NCBI RefSeq assembly: GCF_013294015.1
Contig: NZ_JABSNO010000003.1
Coordinates: 142,746 to 206,745 of the forward strand
Reading direction: 5' to 3'
Length of the DNA: 64,000 bases
Origin: Frigoriflavimonas asaccharolytica
GTDB taxonomy: Bacteria > Bacteroidota > Bacteroidia > Flavobacteriales > Weeksellaceae
Part shown: one piece after another, positions 1 to 7,772 of the stretch
How positions within the stretch are numbered: position 1 is the stretch's first letter
How the letters are laid out: each line of letters starts with the position of its first letter
The notes under the pieces: generated by a model
What the model was told of the DNA's origin: nothing
Databases searched by the model: none
Seen by the model: the letters and a program-made list of their open reading frames with translations, nothing else
Position numbers and translations under genes: made by a program

Positions 1-20
1 AATTCTACCAAGAATATTTT

Positions 21-1511
21 ATGGATCAAACAAAAAATCATAAAGAAAATTACCTTCAACAGTTTAAAGAGAGAAGCTACGGAAGAAATCTCTTTAGAAC
101 TAAAGAAGAAGAGCAACTAGACTCTCCAACAGAAGAATGTGGCATATTTGGTTTATATTCGAGAGATGACGTAGATACATTTTCCCTGTCCCAATTTGGC
201 TTATTTGCCTTGCAACATCGTGGACAAGAAGCCTGTGGAATTTCCGTAATGAAAGAGGGAAATATTTTTAATCTAAAAGATGAAGGTCTTGTTCTAGATA
301 TTTTTAAAACAATACGAGAACCAGAAGCATTCATGGGAAATTCTGTAATTGGGCACACAAGATATACCACTGCAGGAGATAAAAAGAAATATAACTTTCA
401 ACCATTTTTTGCTAAAAATGAATATGACCAAATCATATTATCCATCGCTCACAATGGAAATTTAACCAATGCCAACAAACTAAAAAAAGAGTTGGAAGCA
501 GAAGGTGTTGTATTTCGTGCCACTTCAGATTCTGAGGTGATCCTTCGTTTAATTCAAAAAAATCTAGATTTAGGATTGCGTGGGGCAATAAAAGCGACCA
601 TGGAGAAAATAGAAGGTGCCTATTCTGTAGTTGGAATGACGCGTAATAAATTCTTTGCATTTCGTGATTTTAACGGAATCCGCCCATTGGTTTTGGGAGA
701 AATAGATGAGAAAACATTTGTTGTAGCATCAGAGACTGCAGCTTTGGATGCTGTTGGTGGAAAATACATTCGTGATATAAAACCTGGCGAAATTGTTTTT
801 TCTAACGAAAACGAGACCGGTTTGCACAGTTTTATGGTGAAAGAAAATTGCGAAAATAAAATTTGCTCTTTTGAGTATATCTATTTTGCAAGACCAGATA
901 CAGATTTAGAAAACATTAGTGTTTACGATATTCGAGAAAAATCTGGCGAGAAAATTTGGGAGCAAGCTCCAGTAGAAGCAGATATTGTGATAGGTGTTCC
1001 AGATTCTGGAATTCCGGCTGCAATAGGATTTTCCAAAGCTTCTGGTATTCCGTATCGTCCAGTTTTAATTAAAAATAGATATATTGGAAGATCCTTCATC
1101 GTGCCATCTCAAGAAATGAGAGAGCGCATCGTGAATTTGAAATTAAACCCAATAGTACGCGAAATTAAAGGGAAAAGAGTAGTGATAATAGATGATTCTA
1201 TTGTTCGTGGTACAACTTCTAAAAGATTAGTGAAAATTTTGAAAGATGCAGGTGTAAAAGAAATTCACTTCCGAAGTGTTTCTCCGCCCATTATTGCGCC
1301 TTGCTTTTTGGGTATAGATACGCCATCAAAAGATGATCTTATCTGTGCAAATATGTCTAAGGATGAATTGCGAGATTATCTAGGTGTAGATAGTTTGGAA
1401 TTTCTGAGTATGGATAATTTAAAAACAATATTAGGCTCTTCAAATCATTGTTTTGGCTGCTTTACAGAGAAGTATCCTGTAGAAAAAGGCGAAGAAATAG
1501 GATTATTTTAA
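21..1511 (+). CDS. purF: amidophosphoribosyltransferase
   Basis: First committed step of purine synthesis: transfers glutamine amide nitrogen to PRPP to give 5-phosphoribosylamine, in the cytoplasm. The 496-aa protein has an N-terminal nucleophile glutaminase domain; the motif EECGIFGLYS places the likely catalytic Cys at residue 40, so a propeptide of about 39 residues would be cleaved, longer than the 11 residues of Bacillus subtilis PurF. The PRPP loop IIDDSIVRGTTS lies near residue 390. Cysteines near residues 282, 427 and the CFGC pair near 476-479 match the four ligands of the [4Fe-4S] cluster in Bacillus-type PurF. The gene is followed by a strong bidirectional terminator. Its upstream control region is outside the window. 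Recognised with high confidence. Confidence 0.96.
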   Translation: MDQTKNHKENYLQQFKERSYGRNLFRTKEEEQLDSPTEECGIFGLYSRDDVDTFSLSQFGLFALQHRGQEACGISVMKEGNIFNLKDEGLVLDIFKTIREPEAFMGNSVIGHTRYTTAGDKKKYNFQPFFAKNEYDQIILSIAHNGNLTNANKLKKELEAEGVVFRATSDSEVILRLIQKNLDLGLRGAIKATMEKIEGAYSVVGMTRNKFFAFRDFNGIRPLVLGEIDEKTFVVASETAALDAVGGKYIRDIKPGEIVFSNENETGLHSFMVKENCENKICSFEYIYFARPDTDLENISVYDIREKSGEKIWEQAPVEADIVIGVPDSGIPAAIGFSKASGIPYRPVLIKNRYIGRSFIVPSQEMRERIVNLKLNPIVREIKGKRVVIIDDSIVRGTTSKRLVKILKDAGVKEIHFRSVSPPIIAPCFLGIDTPSKDDLICANMSKDELRDYLGVDSLEFLSMDNLKTILGSSNHCFGCFTEKYPVEKGEEIGLF

Positions 1512-1520
1512 AATACAAAA

Positions 1521-1550
1521 AAGCCTGAAATTAAATTTCAGGCTTTTCCT
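1521..1550. terminator. bidirectional terminator after purF
   Basis: Perfect 11-bp arms AAGCCTGAAAT (1521-1531) and ATTTCAGGCTT (1535-1545) with a 3-nt loop, A-rich before and T-rich after. It lies between the convergent purF and outer-membrane protein genes, so it probably serves both. Confidence 0.85.
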
Positions 1551-1575
1551 TTTATCGTAATATATTTTACAAATT

Positions 1576-2226
1576 CTAGAATTTGTAACCTAGTCCTACT
1601 TGAAATACATTATTCATAACTTTGTCTCCAGATACTCTATCTTTTGCAACATCTGTAACTCCTGCTACATATCTTGCATTGATTCCGATATTATTTGTAA
1701 TCCAATATCCAGCTCCGATACCAACACCAAAATTGAATGTATTAACATTATCTTTGATATCAGTCGTTCCGTTTGTAGAAATGGTATTTGTGTTTCCTCC
1801 GCCAGTTGTGGTAACAGAAGAATCCCCTTTTTGTTTAGCACTCATCAAAAATCCAAATTCTGGACCTGCTTCCAAATATAAAGATGGAATTAATTTATAC
1901 TGAAACATTACTGGAACAGCTATGTAATCCAAATCCTGAGAGAAAGAATTTTTTTCTGTAATGGTAGTTGCTCCAAAAGTTGAAACAGTTGTACCATCTA
2001 CTTTACTTCCATATTGAGAATACAAAACCTCTGGTTGAATACTAAAACTTTCAGAAACTGGTAGATTTACAAAAACTCCCGCATTAAAACCGATTTTAGA
2101 TTTTTGATCGCTAAGATCTGCGTCTTTAGATAAAGAAGATACATTCATCCCTCCTTTAATTCCGAATTGTTGTGCAAATGTTAAAGAACTTGCTGCTACT
2201 GCAACTGCTAATACTAATTTTTTCAT
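1576..2226 (-). CDS. outer-membrane beta-barrel (PorT-like/porin family) protein
   Basis: 216-aa exported protein. A typical signal peptide (MKKLVLAVAVAASSLTFA, cleavage before QQ) is followed by FGIKGGMNVSSL, the usual opening of small Bacteroidota OMP_b-brl_2 barrels. Alternating hydrophobic strands continue to a terminal FQVGLGYKF ending in Phe, the usual outer-membrane insertion signal. The central S/T/G-rich loop (about residues 130-155) looks like a surface loop. Substrate unknown; such proteins are abundant in flavobacterial outer membranes and are rarely characterised individually. A TATTTTTG -7 box on the minus strand about 36-43 nt upstream of the ATG suggests a monocistronic mRNA with a leader of roughly 30 nt. 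Confidence 0.85.
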   Translation of the reverse strand: MKKLVLAVAVAASSLTFAQQFGIKGGMNVSSLSKDADLSDQKSKIGFNAGVFVNLPVSESFSIQPEVLYSQYGSKVDGTTVSTFGATTITEKNSFSQDLDYIAVPVMFQYKLIPSLYLEAGPEFGFLMSAKQKGDSSVTTTGGGNTNTISTNGTTDIKDNVNTFNFGVGIGAGYWITNNIGINARYVAGVTDVAKDRVSGDKVMNNVFQVGLGYKF

Positions 2227-2261
2227 AATTTTAAATTTAAATTTATTTATTTTTATTTGAG

Positions 2262-2269
2262 CAAAAATA
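2262..2269 (-). promoter_or_regulatory. putative -7 box of the outer-membrane protein gene
   Basis: Reads TATTTTTG on the minus strand, a match to the Bacteroidota TAnnTTTG element. It would start transcription near 2258, giving a leader of about 31 nt. No convincing -33 element was found. The rest of the 353-bp gap to aroB is AT-rich; the only other symmetry seen is ACTGTAGTACAGT at 2438-2450. Confidence 0.5.
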
Positions 2270-2579
2270 ATGAAAATATGAATTGCGTTATTTATAAATA
2301 TTTATACAAATGTTGCACAATTTATACTCAAATCATTCTTTTGCTATTAGTCACCTCGCAAACAAGATGCCAAAAAATAATAAATCTGATAAATTGAAAA
2401 TATAAACATTTGTTTAATTTTAGTTCATTTTTAACTTACTGTAGTACAGTCGCTTAGATAATGATGAAATTTAGCGTTTAAGTTGGATTTTATTTTTAAA
2501 GTATCTTTATAAATTTGATAATTAACTCCAGATGAAGCAAATTTAGAATTTAATTAAAAAACACACCTTAATTTTAAAT

Positions 2580-3620
2580 CTATTTACTATAAAATTCAAT
2601 GGAATTTTTAATGTTTTTCTCTGCACATTCCACATTGTAACTACAATTTCCTACAGATGTAATTAAAGAAAACATTACTTTTGAATTCTTATTTTTCTTA
2701 TCATTTTTCATCAAGGCTAAGATGTCGTCTATTACAAAATTTAAATTTTTCTTTGGGAAATAGTTGAAAATCTTATCAATAATATGATTTGATAATTCTA
2801 AATCTATTAAATTCTCTAAATAAGAAAGCCTGGTTTCGCAAATCATCCCAATTGCAACGGCTTCTCCATGAGAAATCGGATTGCCAGATCTTAAAAATAA
2901 ACTTTCCACGGCATGTCCAATTGTATGTCCAAAATTTAAAATTTTACGGATATTTTTCTCATGAAAATCTTGGTTGATGATGTTTTGCTTGATCATCATT
3001 GATTCTTTAATATATGCTGAAATACTATCTACAGTGATTTCTTCAATCTGAATTAAATTTTCCCAATGATTTTTGCTATCTACCAAGCCATGTTTCAGCA
3101 TTTCTGCAAAACCACTTATCAATTCTTTTTGAGGCAAAGTTTTCAGAAAATTTGGATTCGCAAAAACGGAATCTGCTAATGCAAACGTACCCACCAAATT
3201 TTTTAAACTCTCCAAGTCTACACCAGTTTTCCCACCAATAGAAGCATCACACATTCCCAAAAGACTGGTTGGAATATTGATGAAGTCTATTCCTCTTTTA
3301 TATATACTTGCTGCAAAACCACCCAAATCTGTGATTACTCCACCGCCTAAATTTATAACTAAAGCATTTCTATCTGCTTCAAATTCTGCAAATACGGTAA
3401 GTAAATTGCAAACTGTTTCTAAAGTTTTATTTTCTTCGCCAGATTCTAATTCTATTATTTCAAAGGGGATATCGATTTCTAAATCACTCAAAAGTATTGG
3501 TAAGCAATGTTCGTGCGTATTTTCATCAACGATAATAAATAATATACTTGGCGATTTTTCTTCTAAATAAGAATTTAACTCTTGAAAATCTTCTGATAAA
3601 AATTGTATTTTGGTTTCCAT
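2580..3620 (-). CDS. aroB: 3-dehydroquinate synthase
   Basis: Second step of the shikimate pathway: converts DAHP to 3-dehydroquinate with NAD+ and a divalent metal. At 346 aa the length is normal. The NAD-binding region includes GGGVITDLGGFAAS and PTSLLGMCDASIGGKTG. The metal ligands are visible as GFAEMLKHG (Glu), NFGHTIGHAVES (His) and SHGEAVAIGM (His). It stands alone on the minus strand, divergent from the downstream-numbered pseudouridine synthase, with 91 bp between the two starts. No other aro genes lie in the window, so it is not part of a visible aro operon here. Confidence 0.95.
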   Translation of the reverse strand: METKIQFLSEDFQELNSYLEEKSPSILFIIVDENTHEHCLPILLSDLEIDIPFEIIELESGEENKTLETVCNLLTVFAEFEADRNALVINLGGGVITDLGGFAASIYKRGIDFINIPTSLLGMCDASIGGKTGVDLESLKNLVGTFALADSVFANPNFLKTLPQKELISGFAEMLKHGLVDSKNHWENLIQIEEITVDSISAYIKESMMIKQNIINQDFHEKNIRKILNFGHTIGHAVESLFLRSGNPISHGEAVAIGMICETRLSYLENLIDLELSNHIIDKIFNYFPKKNLNFVIDDILALMKNDKKNKNSKVMFSLITSVGNCSYNVECAEKNIKNSIEFYSK

Positions 3621-3687
3621 TTTGCAAAATTATTATTAAAAAGTGAATATTTAATCATATTTGAATTTTTTTGAAATTTCAATTTCA

Positions 3688-3695
3688 TATCTTTG
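3688..3695 (+). promoter_or_regulatory. -7 box for the pseudouridine synthase gene
   Basis: TATCTTTG matches TAnnTTTG. Predicted start of transcription is near 3699, leaving an A-rich leader of about 13 nt before the ATG at 3712. TTTG sequences further upstream (3660 and 3670) are not at the ideal spacing for a -33 element. Confidence 0.55.
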
Positions 3696-3711
3696 CAAAA
3701 AATAGAAAACA

Positions 3712-4680
3712 ATGGGCAGAGATAATAGCAACAATGATAAGAAAAAGAAGTCAACAGGTTTTAAGCCAAGAGAAGTTGCTTCAAAACAATCAGGAAGTAG
3801 AGGTGCTGCTCAAGATACAAGCTATAAAGGCAAAAGCGATTATGGTCCAAGCAAATCTGCACCAAAACCGACATTCAAAAAACCTTTTGATAAAAAACAA
3901 GATGATGCAGAAAAAACCAGATCTTTTGTACAAAAAAGAAGATTTGACAAAATTGCAAAAGCAGTTCCAAAAGAAACAATTCGTCTTAATAAGTATATCG
4001 CAAATTCTGGAATGTGCAGCAGAAGAGAAGCAGATGAATTGATAACCCAAGGATTGGTAACCGTAAATGGAAAAACTATTTCCGAAATGGGATACCAAGT
4101 TTTGAGAACAGATAAAGTAATTTTTGATGGACAAGGAATTGTACCAGAAAAACCAGTGTACGTACTTTTAAACAAACCAAAAGGTTATATTTCTGATACA
4201 AAATTTGATAAAGCAGATAAAAATGTAACAGATTTAGTTGCGAATGCATCACCATACAAACTTTATCCCGTTGGCAAATTGGATAGAACTTCTTTGGGAG
4301 TAATTTTGTTGACAAACGACCAATTGATGTTGAAAAAAATGACGCATCCTGCATTTACCCTTAAAAATATATATCAAGTAGCACTAGATAAAAAATTGGA
4401 TAAAGACGATCTACAAGCCATAAAAGATGGGATAAGATTGGACGAAGGTATTGCGGAAGTAGATCACATTTCTTATATAGAAGGACAGGCAAAAAATGAA
4501 ATTGGTATAGAATTACATTTAGGATGGAACAGAATTGTGCGCAGAATTTTCTCTAAAGTTGGCTATGAAGTAGAAGTTTTGGATAGAGTTATGTTTGCCG
4601 GATTGACGAAGAAAAACATCAAACGTGGACATTGGAGAATATTGACAGACCAAGAAGTGAATAATTTAAAGATGCTTTAA
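3712..4680 (+). CDS. rRNA pseudouridine synthase (RsuA/RluB/RluE/RluF family)
   Basis: 322 aa. Residues 1-80 form a Lys/Ser/Gly-rich, highly charged and probably disordered extension. An S4 RNA-binding domain follows (RLNKYIANSGMCSRREAD, roughly residues 93-140), then the pseudouridine synthase catalytic domain, where YPVGKLDRTSLGVILLTND carries the catalytic Asp near residue 190. This family isomerises single uridines in 16S or 23S rRNA; which site is modified cannot be told from the sequence. Basic extensions on this protein are common in Bacteroidota. A strong terminator follows the stop. Confidence 0.92.
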   Translation: MGRDNSNNDKKKKSTGFKPREVASKQSGSRGAAQDTSYKGKSDYGPSKSAPKPTFKKPFDKKQDDAEKTRSFVQKRRFDKIAKAVPKETIRLNKYIANSGMCSRREADELITQGLVTVNGKTISEMGYQVLRTDKVIFDGQGIVPEKPVYVLLNKPKGYISDTKFDKADKNVTDLVANASPYKLYPVGKLDRTSLGVILLTNDQLMLKKMTHPAFTLKNIYQVALDKKLDKDDLQAIKDGIRLDEGIAEVDHISYIEGQAKNEIGIELHLGWNRIVRRIFSKVGYEVEVLDRVMFAGLTKKNIKRGHWRILTDQEVNNLKML

Positions 4681-4704
4681 TATTTAAATTTTTGAACATA
4701 AAAA

Positions 4705-4736
4705 AACTACAATTGTTGAAATTGTAGTTTTTTTTT
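4705..4736. terminator. bidirectional terminator
   Basis: Arms AACTACAATT (4705-4714) and AATTGTAGTT (4720-4729), flanked by A-run and T-run. It lies between the convergent pseudouridine synthase and nicotinamidase genes. Confidence 0.85.
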
Positions 4737-4757
4737 GCATTAAATTATTTAGAAAAT

Positions 4758-5363
4758 TTATCCTAAAATCGTTACGCCATTTTGCAATAATGTAAAGATG
4801 GTTTCTTTATCATTTCCTGGCTTTGCGTTCACAGCTTTGGTTCCGTTAAAGTGTAGGCAAGTAAGATATCCATTTGCTACAGCATCCAAACATGTATATT
4901 TGACGCAATAATCTAAAGCCAAACCAACAATTTCCACTAATTGTATATCTTTAGATTTTAAATAATCATCTAGATCTGTTTTTGTGAAATGATTGTTATC
5001 CTGAAAAGCACTGTAACTATCAATTTCAATATTCAAACCTTTTTGCACAATGTGCGTTGCTTTTTCGATGTTTAAATCTTTTTGAAATTCTGCACCGAAA
5101 GTATTTTGAACACAATGATCTGGCCACATAAATTGATTGATACCATTCAATTTGATAATATCTCCCACTTTTCTACCATTATTAGAAGCAAAACTTTTAT
5201 GATTTGCAGGATGCCAATCTTGAGAAAGCACAATTTCGTCGTAATTATTATCTTCCATCAAAAGATTGATGTATGGTATAATCTGGTTTGCATCTGGAAC
5301 GGCTAAACTTCCGCCTTCGCAAAAATCGTTTTGTACATCTACAATTATTAGGGCTTTTTTCAT
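4758..5363 (-). CDS. pncA: nicotinamidase / pyrazinamidase
   Basis: 201-aa cysteine hydrolase that deamidates nicotinamide to nicotinate for NAD recycling. The catalytic Asp is in ALIIVDVQNDF (Asp9), the metal site in SQDWHPANHKSF (Asp-His-His), and the nucleophilic Cys in the motif LALDYCVKYT near residue 153, as in the isochorismatase-like fold. Length and motif order match PncA throughout. It is monocistronic and divergent from ytxJ. Confidence 0.93.
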   Translation of the reverse strand: MKKALIIVDVQNDFCEGGSLAVPDANQIIPYINLLMEDNNYDEIVLSQDWHPANHKSFASNNGRKVGDIIKLNGINQFMWPDHCVQNTFGAEFQKDLNIEKATHIVQKGLNIEIDSYSAFQDNNHFTKTDLDDYLKSKDIQLVEIVGLALDYCVKYTCLDAVANGYLTCLHFNGTKAVNAKPGNDKETIFTLLQNGVTILG

Positions 5364-5452
5364 GCTGGCGTTTTATAAATAAAGGGAAGTAAAATTTTTA
5401 ATTTTTAGATTTAATTTATTTTAATTAAATTGGCTACAAATTTATAAATAAT

Positions 5453-5827
5453 ATGGGCTTTTTAAATAATATATTTAATAAAAATTCTGAAGAAAACACT
5501 TCAACTTTTTGGAAAAACATAAATTCAGTAGAAGATTTGAATAATGCAATTGCAGAATCAAAAACTAAAAAAGTAATCATTTTTAAACATTCAACCCGTT
5601 GTCATATCAGCAAAATGGTGCTGTCGAGATTTGAAAAAGACGCTGAAAATTTTGAAGGTGATGCAGAATTTTATTTTCTAGATCTGATTGCACATAGAGA
5701 TGTCTCAAATATAATAGCGGAAAATTTGGATGTTACGCATCAAAGTCCGCAATTATTAATATTGGAAAATGGAGTAGTGGTAAAGCATGCTTCTCACAAT
5801 GATGCAAGTTTTAATCTGGTCGAATAG
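5453..5827 (+). CDS. ytxJ: YtxJ-like monothiol bacilliredoxin-family protein
   Basis: 124 aa, thioredoxin-like fold. The region KVIIFKHSTRCHISKMVLSRF carries a single active-site Cys (TRCHISK), as in the YtxJ family linked to bacillithiol redox chemistry. NLDVTHQSPQLLIL holds the cis-Pro region typical of thioredoxin folds. No signal peptide, so cytoplasmic. It likely removes bacillithiol from protein mixed disulfides, an inference from the family. Its stop lies one base from the stop of the convergent lipoprotein gene, so the two transcripts probably overlap. Confidence 0.85.
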   Translation: MGFLNNIFNKNSEENTSTFWKNINSVEDLNNAIAESKTKKVIIFKHSTRCHISKMVLSRFEKDAENFEGDAEFYFLDLIAHRDVSNIIAENLDVTHQSPQLLILENGVVVKHASHNDASFNLVE

Positions 5828-5828
5828 A

Positions 5829-6440
5829 TTATTTCGCTTTCTTCAATTCCGTTAAAATTTTATTTTGCTCTGCCATTAATTTATTAATATTTGTAAGATC
5901 AAAACTATTGGTGTTTTGATATTTTTCTATTTCTGGCAAGGTTTTAAAAATTTTGAAAGAATCGTAATTATCATTGATAATAGTAATATTACTTTTTGCT
6001 GCAGCAATATAGTTTCTCACATTTGCAGTTTTCTCGGCGTAATTATTAAAACTATTTACCATCACACTATCCACTTTTTTTCTCATAAGGGAATCTTTGA
6101 AGGTGGTGGTTTTTTGCTGTGCATCTTTATAATAGTTGTCAGAATTGGCGAGCACATTTTCGTAGACGGAGATAGTTTCCGTGGTTTTTGTATTCAGATT
6201 TTTAATTTGTGTATCCAATTTTGCAAGATTTTTATCTTTTAAAAGTAATTGGCTATAGATATCTTCCACCATTCCAGCATTGGTTCTATATGTTTTCTGG
6301 AAGGGATCGGTAGATTTTGTTTCTATATTTTCCACCACATTTTTTTCTTCACTCGGTAAATCTGCATTCTTTTTTATAGAAGAGTTTTCTTTGCAAGAAA
6401 ATAATAGAATTGGTAGAAGTAAAAAGCCGAATTTTTTCAT
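5829..6440 (-). CDS. lipoprotein of unknown function with coiled-coil
   Basis: 203 aa. The N-terminus MKKFGFLLLPILLFSCKENS is a lipoprotein signal with the lipobox LFSC, so the mature protein should be lipid-anchored at Cys16. The mature part is rich in Lys, Asn and Asp, with heptad-like stretches (about residues 65-140) suggesting an elongated helical or coiled-coil protein in the periplasm or on the outer membrane. No family recognised. It is convergent with ytxJ and lies upstream-numbered of the sigma factor gene on the same strand, 107 bp away. Confidence 0.8.
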   Translation of the reverse strand: MKKFGFLLLPILLFSCKENSSIKKNADLPSEEKNVVENIETKSTDPFQKTYRTNAGMVEDIYSQLLLKDKNLAKLDTQIKNLNTKTTETISVYENVLANSDNYYKDAQQKTTTFKDSLMRKKVDSVMVNSFNNYAEKTANVRNYIAAAKSNITIINDNYDSFKIFKTLPEIEKYQNTNSFDLTNINKLMAEQNKILTELKKAK

Positions 6441-6547
6441 TGAATTTGATGATTTTGAAAGATGATTGTTTTTGTGCCAAAAAGATACAAAAAAAATGCA
6501 AAATATCTAGTATTTTGCATTTTTAATTTTAAAAAATAATTCGAAAA

Positions 6548-7414
6548 TTATTTCCCTAGATAAGATTTCAATATTTTACTTCTCGTATTATGTTTCAATC
6601 TTTTGATGGCTTTTTCTTTTATCTGTCTTACTCTTTCTCTTGTAAGATCGAATGTTTCGCCTATTTCTTCTAAAGTCATTGGATGTTTTCCGTTCAAACC
6701 GAAATACAATCTTACCAAATCTGCTTCTCTAGAAGTTAATGTTTGCAAAGCTCTTTCAATTTCTATTTGTAGAGATTCTAGCATCAAATCTTTATCCGGA
6801 CTAGGAGATTCTCCCGAACGCAATACATCATAAAGGTTAGAGTCTTCTCCTTCTACCAAAGGTGCATCCATAGAAAGGTGACGTCCAGAATTCTTCATAG
6901 ATTCTTTGATGTCTTCCTCGCTCATATCCAAAACTTCAGAAAGTTCTTCCGGAGATGGTGGTCTTTCATTCTCTTGCTCAAGATGTGCGTATGCTTTATT
7001 AATTTTATTAATAGAACCAATTTTGTTCAGCGGCAATCTCACAATTCTAGATTGTTCTGCCAAAGCTTGCAAAATAGATTGGCGAATCCACCAAACAGCG
7101 TAAGAAATAAATTTAAAACCTCTTGTTTCATCATATCTTTTCGCAGCCTTCATCAATCCAAGATTTCCTTCGTTGATTAAATCTGGCAAAGAAAGTCCCT
7201 GATTTTGATATTGTTTAGAAACAGAAACTACAAAACGAAGATTGGCTTTTATCAATTTTTCTAGTGCAACCTTATCACCTGCGCGAATTCTTTGCGCCAA
7301 TTCTACCTCTTCATCTGCGTTGATAAGATCTACCTTACCAATTTCTTGCAAATATTTGTCTAGTGAAGCGGTTTCTCTATTAGTTACCTGTTTGGTTATT
7401 TTTAATTGTCTCAT
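6548..7414 (-). CDS. rpoD: RNA polymerase primary sigma factor
   Basis: 288-aa sigma-70 of the short Bacteroidota type (sigma-A), lacking the long region 1.1 and the non-conserved domain of the E. coli protein. Region 1.2/2.1 starts at [15 protein letters not shown]; region 2.3-2.4 holds [16 protein letters not shown]; region 3 holds [13 protein letters not shown]; region 4.2 HTH holds [20 protein letters not shown]. This factor reads the TAnnTTTG -7 boxes seen throughout the window. It is followed on the minus strand by only a short spacer, with no visible partner gene. Confidence 0.96.
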   Translation of the reverse strand: MRQLKITKQVTNRETASLDKYLQEIGKVDLINADEEVELAQRIRAGDKVALEKLIKANLRFVVSVSKQYQNQGLSLPDLINEGNLGLMKAAKRYDETRGFKFISYAVWWIRQSILQALAEQSRIVRLPLNKIGSINKINKAYAHLEQENERPPSPEELSEVLDMSEEDIKESMKNSGRHLSMDAPLVEGEDSNLYDVLRSGESPSPDKDLMLESLQIEIERALQTLTSREADLVRLYFGLNGKHPMTLEEIGETFDLTRERVRQIKEKAIKRLKHNTRSKILKSYLGK

Positions 7415-7508
7415 ATATTTTTTGACGTTTAATTTTGATATACAATTATTATACGATACAAAACATAAAAAGGTTACAAAACATTTGATAATTATTATAT
7501 TTCAAAAA

Positions 7509-7596
7509 GATTTGGGCAGCATAATCCGCCTTCCGTTCCCATTCTTTTTTTGCAAAAAAGGAATTCCACTCAAGTCGGGCTGCAAAGTTTCGCTTT
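7509..7596. repeat. probable interspersed repeat-like element upstream of rpoD
   Basis: A block of unusually GC-rich, non-coding sequence inside the 358-bp gap between the divergent rpoD and uvrA genes. It opens with TTTGGGCAGC and closes with GTCGGGCTGC, around a hairpin whose arms are CTTTTTTTG and CAAAAAAG. The composition and the CCGCCTTCCGTTCCC stretch resemble a family of dispersed intergenic repeats I recall from flavobacterial genomes. No second copy is present in this window, so repeat status is inferred. Confidence 0.4.
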
Positions 7597-7728
7597 ATAA
7601 AAAGGTAATTAATGATGTAAAAACAAGAAGTATTATCAACTAAATAATAAAAATTTAATGAGGTTAATAGAAATAAAACCTTTCTAAAAAAACTTTATCA
7701 ATCAATTTATTATCAGCATAAAATTCAT

Positions 7729-7736
7729 TAATTTTG
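7729..7736 (+). promoter_or_regulatory. -7 box of uvrA
   Basis: TAATTTTG matches TAnnTTTG. Transcription would begin near 7740, giving a leader of about 33 nt. No SOS-type operator could be recognised. Confidence 0.5.
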
Positions 7737-7772
7737 TAGAATTGCACTTTCTGCAATATACTTGAATATAAA

